Numbered from the stretch's first letter, positions 12,918-19,993 are shown. The stretch: 19,993 bases of DNA from an uncultured Clostridia bacterium (GCA_934647235.1 CAKUFG010000035.1:1-19993), one strand, 5' to 3'. Numbers and translations: made by a program. The notes: generated by a model from the letters alone, not told the origin.

Positions 12918-14543
12918 TTAATTGGCGGGCGCAAGGCGCAGGGCCAGGACAGGGGCTTCGGCCTTGGCAAAGTCCAGCGTGAACACGGCGGATTCGCCTT
13001 CGATTGCAAACTCAACCGGCGTTTCCGTGCCGTCGGCGTTGAGCAGGGACAGGGTGCAGCCGCTCAGCAGCGCGGCGGGCAGGGTAATCTGCACCAGGCC
13101 GGTGGGGCGGGAAAGCTCGCCGCCGTACTCATAGCCCACGGTCAGCAGTCGTTCGCCGTTGGCCAGCGTGCCCAGCAGCAGCACGGGCTCGCCATAGGGA
13201 ATCCTGCCGCTGAGAATCCCGGCGGAGGTGCTGACAAGCGGCAGACGCGCGCCGTCGCTGGCCTGGCCGCACACGGGGCAAAGGGAAATATCAAGGGCCG
13301 GAACCGTCAGGCTGGCGCAGGCCACGGTAAGCTTATTGCCGCAGCCGCCGCGCTGGCAGAAGGCGCTGTGCGTGCCGTCGCCGTTGGCCGTCCATTCGCC
13401 GTACCAGTGGCCGGCGTGGCGGATCACGCTGTCAGTATAGCTGTCCTGGCAGCGGGAGCAGGTGTGCAGGGTATAGCCGTCCTTTTCGCAGGTGCGCGGG
13501 ATCACCTCAGCCTGATAATCGTGCCCCAGCGCGGGCAGGGCCTGATAGGTGGAATAGCTGCACTTGGAGCAGGTATCGTAGGCATTCCAGCCGGGCTGGG
13601 TGCAGGTAGCGGCCTTGGCGGCGTGATGGGTCAGGCTATGGCCGGAGGCGGGAATTTCCGCGTAGGTGGAGTAGCCGCACCCCTCGCGCGTGCAGGCTTC
13701 ATAGGCATCCCAGCCGGGCTCGGTGCAGGTGGGGGCTTTGGCGGCGTATTGCTTGATGGCGTGGTTGTCCGGGTCTGTTGTGCCATTCTCGTCAAAATAA
13801 GTTTCCGTTCCCTGGTAGTAGCAGGATGTGCAGTTTTTATAGTACTCAGGCTTAGAGACGCAGGTGGCCGCAGATTTCAGGTACATATTGCTCGGCCAAA
13901 AGCGATGATCACTCACGTGCGCTTTTCCATCAACGCATCCATCATTGGTACAGCGAAGCCAGTGCTTTTCAGCGTCTCTTTCTACGTAAGGATTCGAATC
14001 CCACTTCCAGGTCGCAGGAAAAGAATGCCCTCCGTAGTATTGCCCGCCGCAGGCAGTGCAGGTTCCCAGCGTGACGCAGTTAGCGGTGCTGTCGCCGGAG
14101 CAATTTGCCGTATCAGTTGCGCCGCAGCCATCGCGCTGGCAGGTGCGGGTGTGGGTTTTGTTGTCGCCGCTGGATACCCAATCGCCCCAGTCGTGGCCAA
14201 GCATGCCGTACTGGGCGCCGCACTTTACGCAGGTTTTGCCTGTGGTGCAGGTAGGCGTTTCGGTGCCGCCGGTATGGAGTCTACGGTCATCGTCGAGAAC
14301 GAATTGTTGTATGTTGCCGCATGTCTTGCATTTGGCTTCCGCCCAATGGGCATCAGGGTCTGGCGTCGATGAAATGGGCGTTGGAATATATCCTATAATT
14401 ATAAAATCTGTAAACTTTCCGCATTTTGTACATGCATTTTTTGTTATTTCATCAGTCGTCTCCGACGCCATGGCCGGGGAAGCGGCCATCAGCAGGCACA
14501 GCAGCAGCGCGGCAAGGAAAATATGGAGCCAATTTTTCTTCAT
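12918..14543 (-). CDS. Cysteine-rich secreted repeat protein (treble CxxC / 'GH' repeats)
   Basis: The 541-residue protein starts at ATG 14543 after AAAGGAGGG, with a signal peptide ending near 'ASPAMA'. The mature part has about 33 cysteines, mostly as CxxC or CxxxxC pairs in repeats of roughly 40 residues. The clearest copies are 'KAPTCTEPGWDAYEACTR', 'KAATCTQPGWNAYDTCSK' and 'IPRTCEKDGYTLHTCSRC', each closing with a Gly-His ('ASGHSL', 'ALGHDY', 'HAGHWY'). Such repeats are frequent in exported proteins of gut Clostridia and look like small zinc-ribbon or disulfide-stapled modules; no enzyme domain is evident. The last 110 residues lack Cys pairs and look like a beta-sandwich. No sortase motif or C-terminal helix is present, so anchoring is unclear. 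Base composition is uneven inside the gene, with AT-richer parts near 13780-14030 and 14280-14460. Confidence 0.85.
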   Translation of the reverse strand: MKKNWLHIFLAALLLCLLMAASPAMASETTDEITKNACTKCGKFTDFIIIGYIPTPISSTPDPDAHWAEAKCKTCGNIQQFVLDDDRRLHTGGTETPTCTTGKTCVKCGAQYGMLGHDWGDWVSSGDNKTHTRTCQRDGCGATDTANCSGDSTANCVTLGTCTACGGQYYGGHSFPATWKWDSNPYVERDAEKHWLRCTNDGCVDGKAHVSDHRFWPSNMYLKSAATCVSKPEYYKNCTSCYYQGTETYFDENGTTDPDNHAIKQYAAKAPTCTEPGWDAYEACTREGCGYSTYAEIPASGHSLTHHAAKAATCTQPGWNAYDTCSKCSYSTYQALPALGHDYQAEVIPRTCEKDGYTLHTCSRCQDSYTDSVIRHAGHWYGEWTANGDGTHSAFCQRGGCGNKLTVACASLTVPALDISLCPVCGQASDGARLPLVSTSAGILSGRIPYGEPVLLLGTLANGERLLTVGYEYGGELSRPTGLVQITLPAALLSGCTLSLLNADGTETPVEFAIEGESAVFTLDFAKAEAPVLALRLAPAN

Positions 14544-14617
14544 GGGATAAACCCTCCTTTATCAATGGGGTGATGGGCGACATGCTGTTGATTACATTTC
14601 AAATGGTATGCAACCCA

Positions 14618-14646
14618 ATTATAAATGATTCCGGCAGGCAAGTCAA
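14618..14646 (-). promoter_or_regulatory. Promoter of the Cys-rich secreted protein gene
   Basis: On the minus strand TTGACT (14646-14641) and a perfect TATAAT (14623-14618) are 17 bases apart. TTGTAA (14668-14663, same orientation) lies 16 bases upstream of the -35 box. The leader is about 70 bases. Confidence 0.85.
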
Positions 14647-14702
14647 TATCATAACAGGCAATTTACAAAAAGGTTGGCCTGCTTAATTTTTTCGGCTTTC
14701 TT

Positions 14703-14719
14703 AAATTGTATTACAATTT
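14703..14719. promoter_or_regulatory. Palindromic operator-like site between divergent genes
   Basis: AAATTGTA-T-TACAATTT is a perfect palindrome with 8-base arms, 32 bases upstream of the -35 box of the plus-strand promoter (14752-14780) and 56 bases upstream of the minus-strand one (14618-14646). Its half-sites share TTGTA with hexamers found upstream of other secreted-protein promoters here. The size and symmetry suit a dimeric regulator; no specific regulator can be named. Confidence 0.45.
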
Positions 14720-14751
14720 TCTTAACAGTACAATATGTAGATTTCCAATGC

Positions 14752-14780
14752 TTGAATTTGTGATGGAACAATGGTAGAAT
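14752..14780 (+). promoter_or_regulatory. Promoter of the membrane protein-EamA operon
   Basis: TTGAAT (14752-14757) and TAGAAT (14775-14780) are 17 bases apart. The start codon at 14814 lies about 33 bases downstream of the -10 box, leaving room only for a short leader with the ribosome binding site. Confidence 0.7.
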
Positions 14781-14813
14781 ACACTATATTTGGGGAGAAG
14801 GGGGCGGCCTGCC

Positions 14814-15296
14814 GTGGGTTCTTTGGCGTATATCGCGCTGGTGCTGGCGCTGGCCGCCGGAGTATATCTGTTAATCCGCTATCAGCGCGAGCGCCAGAAG
14901 GAGCTTTACCGCATGGAAGCCCTGCGCGACAGCCGCCTGTATAAGGATATTTACCCCCTCATCCTGCGCGCCGCCGCGCGCGACCTGGATCAGGTGCGCA
15001 TCGAGCGCGACCGCATCACCTTTACCCTGGTCTGCCCGCCCGGCACACTGGGCGTATTTGAGCTGTGCCAGTGCGGGCACAGGCAGATGAGCCGCACGCG
15101 CACCCGCGTGATGGCCGAGGTCATCGCCGAGGATATCGAGATCCTGCGCGACCGGGGCAAGTACGGGCTGTCCCGCTACCGCATCACCCGCGCGAACGGC
15201 AGCGTGGATTACGGCTATGTATACACCATTCGCACCCCCTATAAGGATGCAGTTATGGAGGCACGCCGCAGGATTTCCATGCGGATCGGAATATGA
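14814..15296 (+). CDS. Small single-pass membrane protein of unknown function
   Basis: I choose GTG 14814 because AGAAGGGGG (14796-14804) sits about nine bases before it; a TTG at 14790 would place the start ahead of the ribosome binding site. The 160-residue product has one N-terminal helix (about 5-22, 'YIALVLALAAGVYLLI') followed by a strongly basic stretch (RYQRERQKELYR), so the rest is probably cytoplasmic. That part is rich in Arg and has alternating strands ('QVRIERDRITFTLVCP', 'YRITRANGSVDYGYVYTI'). It also contains 'CQCGH' and a helix with several Glu. I recognise no family. Its stop overlaps the start of the EamA transporter by four bases (ATGA), so the two are translationally coupled and may work together. 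Confidence 0.75.
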   Translation: MGSLAYIALVLALAAGVYLLIRYQRERQKELYRMEALRDSRLYKDIYPLILRAAARDLDQVRIERDRITFTLVCPPGTLGVFELCQCGHRQMSRTRTRVMAEVIAEDIEILRDRGKYGLSRYRITRANGSVDYGYVYTIRTPYKDAVMEARRRISMRIGI

Positions 15297-16165
15297 ACGA
15301 AGCAAGGCAGCCAAAGCCAAACGGAGCAGCCGCGCTCCTTACCTTCGCGGCCGGATTATCATGGAGCTTCACGGGCATGTTTACCAAACTTGTCGGGTGG
15401 AGCTCCTTCACGCTTGCGGGCGTGCGCGCCATCTTCGCGCTGCTGGTGCTGGGGTTGGCGCGGGGCAGCTTTCGCGTCCGTCCCAACCGGGGCATGTGGC
15501 TCAGCGCAGTGGGCGTTACGGTGACATCCCTGCTGTTTATGTCCGCGACGCGCCTGACCACCGCGGCCAACGCCATCGTGCTGCAATACACGGCCTCCAT
15601 CTTCGTGATTCTGTATATGCTGCTCTTCAAAAAGCAGCGGCCGCTCAAATCCGAGCTCGTCGCGGCGTTTTTTGTCATGCTGGGCGTGTGCCTGTGCTTT
15701 GCCGGCGGCCTGGATGGCGGGCGGTTGCTGGGCAACATCCTAGGTCTGTGCAGCGGCGTTACCTTTGCGATGATGTTCCTGGCCAACCGCTATTCGGGCA
15801 ACGACCCGCTGGACAACGTGTACTTTGGCACGCTGGCCGGCGTGCCCTTTGCGCTGTCGGCCTGCTTTGATCCGCATTTTTCGCTGTCCCTGCCGCAGCT
15901 GGGCTGCGGCGTGGGGCTGGGCGTGGGGCTGGGGCTGGGCTACCTGTTTCTGGCGCTGGGCGCGCGGCGCGGCATATCGCCCGTGGCCTCGTGCATCATC
16001 AGCAATGTGGAGCCGGTGCTCAATCCCATCTGGGTGTTTCTGGCCGTGGGCGAAAACCCCGGCATATACAGCATTGCCGGGGCGGCGATCGTGCTGCTGG
16101 CGGTAACGCTGCAAAGCCTGTACGAAATGCGCCGCGCCGCGCGGGCCAAGCCCGAAAAACAATAG
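15293..16165 (+). CDS. EamA-family (DMT superfamily) transporter
   Basis: The 290-residue protein has ten predicted membrane helices in two EamA repeats of five. Examples are 'AAALLTFAAGLSWSFTGMF' (about 12-30), 'AIVLQYTASIFVILYMLLF' near helix 4 and 'SPVASCIISNVEPVLNPIWV' near helix 9. The 'NAIVLQYTASIFV' and 'ISNVEPVLNPIW' stretches match the conserved ends of each repeat in drug/metabolite exporters of the RhaT/YdcZ/EamA kind. A basic C-terminal tail (RRAARAKPEKQ) fits a cytoplasmic end. Substrates in this family range from amino acids and purines to drugs, so none is assigned. The start overlaps the upstream membrane protein gene by four bases and lacks a strong ribosome binding site, consistent with coupling. 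asnA follows under its own promoter, which weakly suggests an amino acid link. Confidence 0.92.
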   Translation: MNEARQPKPNGAAALLTFAAGLSWSFTGMFTKLVGWSSFTLAGVRAIFALLVLGLARGSFRVRPNRGMWLSAVGVTVTSLLFMSATRLTTAANAIVLQYTASIFVILYMLLFKKQRPLKSELVAAFFVMLGVCLCFAGGLDGGRLLGNILGLCSGVTFAMMFLANRYSGNDPLDNVYFGTLAGVPFALSACFDPHFSLSLPQLGCGVGLGVGLGLGYLFLALGARRGISPVASCIISNVEPVLNPIWVFLAVGENPGIYSIAGAAIVLLAVTLQSLYEMRRAARAKPEKQ

Positions 16166-16181
16166 AAAAGCAACCTTTTGA

Positions 16182-16210
16182 TTGACATCCCCGGCTTTTG
16201 CGGGTATCCT
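16182..16210 (+). promoter_or_regulatory. Promoter of asnA
   Basis: TTGACA (16182-16187) and TATCCT (16205-16210) are 17 bases apart, 31 bases before the start codon. The leader is too short for a T-box or other long riboswitch, so regulation is probably at initiation. Confidence 0.75.
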
Positions 16211-16241
16211 TGAAGAATCATTTTTACAAGGAGGCCGCCGC

Positions 16242-17249
16242 ATGAGCCGTGTTGTTGTACCCGAAGGCTACCGCTCCGTACTGTCGCTGTATGATACGCA
16301 GGAAGCCATCGCGCTGATTAAAAAAACATTTGAAAAATCCCTGTGCAGCGCGCTGAATCTCAAGCGCGTGTCCGCCCCGCTGTTTGTGGAGGGCGCAAGC
16401 GGCCTCAACGACGACCTGAACGGCGTGGAGCGCCCCGTCAGCTTTACCCTGCGCGAAACGGGCGCGCAGGCGCAGGTGGTGCACTCCCTGGCCAAGTGGA
16501 AGCGCCTGGCCCTGCACGATTACGGCTTCCCGCTGGGCGAGGGGCTGTATACCGATATGAACGCTATCCGCCGGGATGAGGAGCTGGATAACCTGCACTC
16601 GGTCTATGTGGATCAGTGGGATTGGGAAAAGATCATTGCCGAGCAGGACCGCACGCTGGATACCCTCAAGGATGCGATGCGCCGCATCGTGACGGCGGTG
16701 TGCTGCACGCTGGACTTTCTTAAATGGAAATATCCGCAGCTGCCAGTGACGCTCTGCCGCGAAATCAGCTTTGTCACTACCCAGGAGCTGGAGGATATGT
16801 ATCCCGATTTAACGCCCAAGCAGCGCGAAAACGCTTACCTGCGGGAGCACCGCACGGCGGGTATCCTGCAGATTGGCGGCAGGCTGCGCTCGGGCAAGCC
16901 GCATGATGGCCGCGCGCCGGACTATGACGACTGGGCGCTCAACGGCGATATCCTGTTCTATAACGATGTGCTGGGCTGCGCGTTTGAGCTGTCCTCCATG
17001 GGCGTGCGCGTATCGCCGCAATCCCTGCGCGCGCAGCTGGATGCGGCGGGCTGCCCGGAGCGCGCGGCCCTGCCCTTCCACCGCATGCTGCTGGCGGGCG
17101 AGCTGCCCTATACCATGGGCGGCGGCATTGGCCAAAGCCGCATGTGCATGCTGCTGCTGGGCAAGGCGCACATCGGCGAGGTGCAGTCCTCCCTGTGGGA
17201 CGCCGGAACGCGCCGCGTATGCCGCGAGGCGGGCATCGTGCTGCTGTGA
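16242..17249 (+). CDS. asnA: Aspartate-ammonia ligase (asparagine synthetase A)
   Basis: AsnA makes asparagine from aspartate, ammonia and ATP in the cytoplasm, with an aspartyl-adenylate intermediate; it is related to class II aminoacyl-tRNA synthetases. The 335-residue length is normal. Signatures seen are 'LNDDLNGVERPVSF' (55-68), 'VDQWDWEKII' (123-132), 'TLCREISFVTTQELE' (170-184), 'NGDILFYN' (234-241) and the motif-3-like 'MGGGIGQSRMCML' (292-304). The ATG at 16242 follows AAGGAGG by seven bases and agrees with family N-termini; an in-frame ATG at 16182 falls on the promoter and is rejected. The gene appears to be transcribed alone. No clear terminator follows, and a dispersed hairpin repeat lies between it and the next gene. 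Confidence 0.97.
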   Translation: MSRVVVPEGYRSVLSLYDTQEAIALIKKTFEKSLCSALNLKRVSAPLFVEGASGLNDDLNGVERPVSFTLRETGAQAQVVHSLAKWKRLALHDYGFPLGEGLYTDMNAIRRDEELDNLHSVYVDQWDWEKIIAEQDRTLDTLKDAMRRIVTAVCCTLDFLKWKYPQLPVTLCREISFVTTQELEDMYPDLTPKQRENAYLREHRTAGILQIGGRLRSGKPHDGRAPDYDDWALNGDILFYNDVLGCAFELSSMGVRVSPQSLRAQLDAAGCPERAALPFHRMLLAGELPYTMGGGIGQSRMCMLLLGKAHIGEVQSSLWDAGTRRVCREAGIVLL

Positions 17250-17310
17250 TGCAAATGCCAATTGGATTAAGGTGGACGGAGCTCTGGCGGCTCGCTCAAT
17301 CGCATGACAA

Positions 17311-17370
17311 AATAGCCTTCCCCCAGACGGGGGAGGGTGCTGAGCGAATAGCGAAGCGGATGAGGGGGAT
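17311..17370 (+). repeat. Single copy of the hairpin plus GGATGAGG dispersed repeat
   Basis: CCTTCCCCC (17316-17324) pairs with GGGGGAGGG (17329-17337) around AGAC, and is followed by a variable part with GCGAAGC and then GGATGAGG (17358-17365). The order and spacing of parts (stem, about 20 bases, GGATGAGG) match the two copies at 9774-9935, although the stem sequence differs. It lies between asnA and the AlaX gene. Confidence 0.65.
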
Positions 17371-17409
17371 GGCTCATCTTTATTAATTACATTTCCAGGA
17401 GGTCATCTT

Positions 17410-18594
17410 GTGCAGCCTACCGATCGACTTTACTATGACGACGCTTATCTGACCGCGTTTGACGCGCGGGTGGCCGCCATCCGCCCGGACGGCTGGGCGG
17501 CGCTGGATCGCTCGGCGTTTTATCCCACCTCGGGCGGGCAGCCCTACGATACGGGTACGCTGCAATGGGACGATGTAACCGCCCATGTAACCGATGTGGA
17601 GGTGCAGGACGGCGTGGTATGGCACAGGCTGGACGCGCTGCCGCCGCTGGGCGCGCCGGTGCACGGCTGCATCGATTGGCCGCGTAGGCTGGATCATATG
17701 CAGCAGCACGCGGGCGATCATATGATCGCCGGGGCGGCGTGGCAGCTGTACGGCGCGGTGACGATCGGCCTGCACCTGGGGCAGACGGAATCCACCATCG
17801 ATATGGAGCTGCCCGGCGGGCGCACGCGCCTGACGGCAGCGGAGATCGATACGCTGGAAGCCACGGTCAACGCCCGCGTACAGCAGGACGATCCCATCCG
17901 CTGCTGGTTTCCTGCGCCCGACGAGCTGGCGACCTTGCCGCTGCGCAAGCGCCCCACTGTGTCCGAGCATGTGCGCGTGGTGGCCATGGGCGATTATGAG
18001 ATGGTCGCCTGCGGCGGCACGCATCCGGCTGCAACGGGGCAGATCGGCCCGGTCAAGATTCTGTCCACCGCGCCCGCACGTGGTAAGCTGCGGCTGACCT
18101 TTGTGGCCGGCATGCGCGCGGTGCGCTGCTTTCAGCGTGTCGCCCGCTGTGCTGAAGGGCTCAGTGCCGCCCTGTCCGCCACGCCCGATACCGCGCTGGA
18201 CGCGCTGCAGCATGAGCGCGAAACGGCGCAGGAGGCGCGCCGTGCGGTGCGGGAGCAATTGACCCTGGCCATGCTGGAAACGCTGCGCCGGGATGCGATC
18301 ATCCTGCCCTGCGGCACGCTGTATTGCGGGCATATCGCCTATGGCGAGCCCGAAACGCTGCTGCACGCCGCCGCCGCGCTGACGGCGCAGCCGGGGACGA
18401 TAGCGCTTTTGTCCTGCCCGCGCAAGGATGCGCGCATGCTGATCTTTGCCCGCAGTGCGGATGGCGCGCCCGATATGGCGCAGCTGCTGCGCGAAAGCGG
18501 CGCGCGGGGCGGCGGCAAGCCCGATATGGCCCAGGGCAGCGCTCCGGACGGCGCGGCGCTGGAAGAAGCCAGGCAAGCATTGCTGAACAAATGA
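17410..18594 (+). CDS. AlaX-type alanyl-tRNA editing protein (with DHHA1-like domain)
   Basis: The protein resembles the editing domain of alanyl-tRNA synthetase without the catalytic core. Such AlaX proteins hydrolyse mischarged Ser- or Gly-tRNA(Ala) in the cytoplasm. The 394-residue product starts at GTG 17410, six bases after AGGAGGT. The N-terminal part has 'DRSAFYPTSGGQPYDTG' (33-49), as in AlaRS. The editing site shows 'HMQQHAGDHMI' (96-106) and 'CGGTHPAATGQIG' (201-213), giving likely zinc ligands His100, His104, Cys201 and His205. A helical linker leads to a C-terminal DHHA1 domain ending in 'RGGGKPDMAQGSAPDG'. This is the long form (AlaX-L/M). It is followed after 16 bases by the M28 peptidase gene and probably shares its transcript. 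I see no obvious promoter just upstream. Confidence 0.92.
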   Translation: MQPTDRLYYDDAYLTAFDARVAAIRPDGWAALDRSAFYPTSGGQPYDTGTLQWDDVTAHVTDVEVQDGVVWHRLDALPPLGAPVHGCIDWPRRLDHMQQHAGDHMIAGAAWQLYGAVTIGLHLGQTESTIDMELPGGRTRLTAAEIDTLEATVNARVQQDDPIRCWFPAPDELATLPLRKRPTVSEHVRVVAMGDYEMVACGGTHPAATGQIGPVKILSTAPARGKLRLTFVAGMRAVRCFQRVARCAEGLSAALSATPDTALDALQHERETAQEARRAVREQLTLAMLETLRRDAIILPCGTLYCGHIAYGEPETLLHAAAALTAQPGTIALLSCPRKDARMLIFARSADGAPDMAQLLRESGARGGGKPDMAQGSAPDGAALEEARQALLNK

Positions 18595-18610
18595 AAGGAG
18601 CATAAACACC

Positions 18611-19882
18611 ATGGAAGTATCTGCCCGCCGCGCGTTTGCGCTGCTGAAAAGTCTGGCTTTTGAGCGTCTCTCCGGCTCCGATGCGGAGAAATGCGCCGCC
18701 GAAACCCTGCTGGCCGAGGCCCAGGGCTGCGGCGTGGAGGCGCACATTGAGGAGTTTAGCGTGCCCTGCGGCCGCGTCAACAGCGCGCGCCTGGTCGTTA
18801 CCGCGCCCTATCAGAAGGAATACGCCGTTACGGGCTACGAGCGCTCGCTGTCCACGCCCGAGGGCGGCCTGGATGCGGATTTCTATTACGCCGAGGATCT
18901 GCTGCCCGCGCACCTGCGTAATGTGAAGGGCAGGATCGTCATGATCAACGGCCGCCTGCGCCGCGCCGATTATGAAAAGCTGCAGAAGGCGGGGGCCGCG
19001 GCCATCCTGACCTTCTCGGGCACCACGCTGGACCGTCCCAGCGAGACGGACTGCGATATCCGCAAGCTGCGCGAAACCATGACCGAGCCCTTCGGCTTTG
19101 CCGTGGCGCTGAACATGCGCGCCGCCGATGCGGCGGAGATCGTGCGCCGGGGCGCCGCGCGCATGCATATTGAAATCGACAGCGAATGCGTGGAGGGCAC
19201 CAGCCGCAACGTGTGCGCGGTGATCCCTGGCACGCAGTACCCTGATGAAATCATCTCCTTCGGCGCGCATTACGACAGCGTGCATTTTTCCACCGGCGTG
19301 TATGACAATATGTCCGGCAGCGTGATCAACATGGAGCTGCTGCGCTACTTTGCCGCCCATCGCCCGGCGCGCACGATGAAGTTCAACTGGTTCGGCTCGG
19401 AGGAGCAGGGTCTGCTGGGCAGCAAGGCGTGGACGGCCGTGCACGCGGAGGAGCTGAGCAAGCATGTGCTGATGATCAACGTGGACGTGGCCGCCGCGAC
19501 GCTGGGCCACAACATTGCGCCCGTGCTGGCCACGCAGGAGGCCGTGGGCTATGTGGATGCGCTGATGTGCGAGCTGGGCGTGCCCTGCAAGGTGAAGCTG
19601 GATATCTATTCCAGCGACTGCGTGCCCTTTGCCGATCACGGCGTGCCGGCGATCAACCTGTGCCGCTTCGGCGCGTCCGGCGCGGATTACATCCATGATC
19701 GCCGCGACAACCTTAAAAGCGGCTATATCGATGAGAAGGCGCTGGATATTACCCTGCAGCAGGCGCTGTACCTGGCCAAGCGCGTGGCCAACGCGGCGGT
19801 GTTCCCCATCAGGCGCGAGATTGCCGATGAGATCCGCGACAAGGTGGATACCTACCTGTTCCGCAAGGAAAAGAAGGATTAA
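18611..19882 (+). CDS. M28 family zinc metallopeptidase (aminopeptidase) with PA-like insert
   Basis: The 423-residue protein starts at ATG 18611 after AAAGGAG. It carries the two-zinc M28 set: 'GAHYDS' with His220 and Asp222, 'YDNMSGS' with bridging Asp232, 'FGSEEQGLLGS' with Glu264 and Glu265, 'MINVDV' with Asp292, and His362 in 'DYIHDRRDN'. Before the catalytic domain, residues about 80-195 look like a PA-type insert ('DADFYYAEDLLPAHLRNVKG'). There is no signal peptide, so it probably acts inside the cell as an aminopeptidase on peptides; many family members are exported, so this is a point of note. It is in the same orientation as the AlaX gene with a 16-base gap. No strong terminator follows within the window. 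The substrate is unknown. Confidence 0.93.
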   Translation: MEVSARRAFALLKSLAFERLSGSDAEKCAAETLLAEAQGCGVEAHIEEFSVPCGRVNSARLVVTAPYQKEYAVTGYERSLSTPEGGLDADFYYAEDLLPAHLRNVKGRIVMINGRLRRADYEKLQKAGAAAILTFSGTTLDRPSETDCDIRKLRETMTEPFGFAVALNMRAADAAEIVRRGAARMHIEIDSECVEGTSRNVCAVIPGTQYPDEIISFGAHYDSVHFSTGVYDNMSGSVINMELLRYFAAHRPARTMKFNWFGSEEQGLLGSKAWTAVHAEELSKHVLMINVDVAAATLGHNIAPVLATQEAVGYVDALMCELGVPCKVKLDIYSSDCVPFADHGVPAINLCRFGASGADYIHDRRDNLKSGYIDEKALDITLQQALYLAKRVANAAVFPIRREIADEIRDKVDTYLFRKEKKD

Positions 19883-19907
19883 AGAATACAAGAAACGGCA
19901 GGAGAAA

Positions 19908-19955
19908 ATGAAGCTTCCTCGGGTAACTGTTCATAAAACAGGTTTTACGAAATAA
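19908..19955 (+). CDS. Possible 15-residue peptide after the M28 gene (doubtful)
   Basis: ATG 19908 follows GGCAGGAGAAA and opens a 15-codon frame (MKLPRVTVHKTGFTK). The ribosome binding site is only about four bases from the start, closer than usual, and the frame contains a weak CTGTT/AACAG hairpin (19927-19941). It could be a chance frame in a leader or the 3' end of the M28 transcript. The remaining bases to 19993 show only TGACAA near the edge, which could be part of a -35 box for a gene outside the window. Confidence 0.2.
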   Translation: MKLPRVTVHKTGFTK

Positions 19956-19993
19956 GAATTATGGCAGTTGCCATGCAAGGGTTGCTGACAAAA

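Noticed and set aside
17338..17409. Promoter for the AlaX-M28 pair
   Set aside because: No -35/-10 pair with proper spacing is visible. The genes may be read through from asnA, or the promoter is too weak to see.
18299..19891. A 530-codon minus-strand frame opposite the M28 and AlaX genes
   Set aside because: It spans two recognisable plus-strand genes, has shadow-like composition and no recognisable motifs.

Overview
The window looks like chromosomal DNA from a GC-rich, Gram-positive gut-type Clostridia (Christensenellales/Oscillospirales-like). This is inferred from several signs: strong AGGAGG ribosome binding sites, sigma-A promoters that nearly all have a 17-base spacer, many secreted proteins with 'ALPAMA'-type signal peptides, the rRNA/ribosome methyltransferase pair prmA-rsmE, ammonia-dependent asparagine synthetase, and a family of short hairpin repeats like those I associate with gut Firmicutes intergenic regions. 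No rRNA, tRNA, CRISPR array, transposase or phage gene is visible.

Left part (1-3227, minus strand): a leucine-rich-repeat BspA-like secreted protein that runs off the left edge, then a large surface protein with repeated CARDB-like beta-sandwich domains, one C-terminal membrane helix and a charged cytoplasmic tail. A divergent intergenic region with two very good promoters separates these from prmA-rsmE (3228-4884, plus strand).

Middle (4885-10029): a 474-base spacer filled with hairpins and ending in a strong terminator; a secreted CotH-like protein with decayed kinase motifs; an 857-residue secreted protein with three peptidoglycan-binding domains, five bacterial SH3 domains and a Cys/His-rich C-terminal domain that may be an enzyme; then a 632-base gene-free convergent spacer holding several nested repeats, including a G-rich tract, a 27-base perfect palindrome and an inverted pair of a short dispersed repeat.

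Right part (10030-19993): a minus-strand histidine phosphatase and GT4 glycosyltransferase operon; a small secreted protein with a calcium-binding-like DxDGDG motif; a Cys-rich secreted repeat protein on the minus strand; then a plus-strand run of a small membrane protein coupled to an EamA transporter, asnA, an AlaX-type alanyl-tRNA editing protein and an intracellular-looking M28 metallopeptidase.

Two themes stand out. Six of the fifteen genes encode exported proteins of poorly defined function. Five of these six carry a TTGTAA hexamer in the same orientation just upstream of the -35 box, at distances that differ by about one helical turn; the housekeeping promoters in the window lack it. 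This suggests, but does not prove, shared control of a cell-surface gene set.
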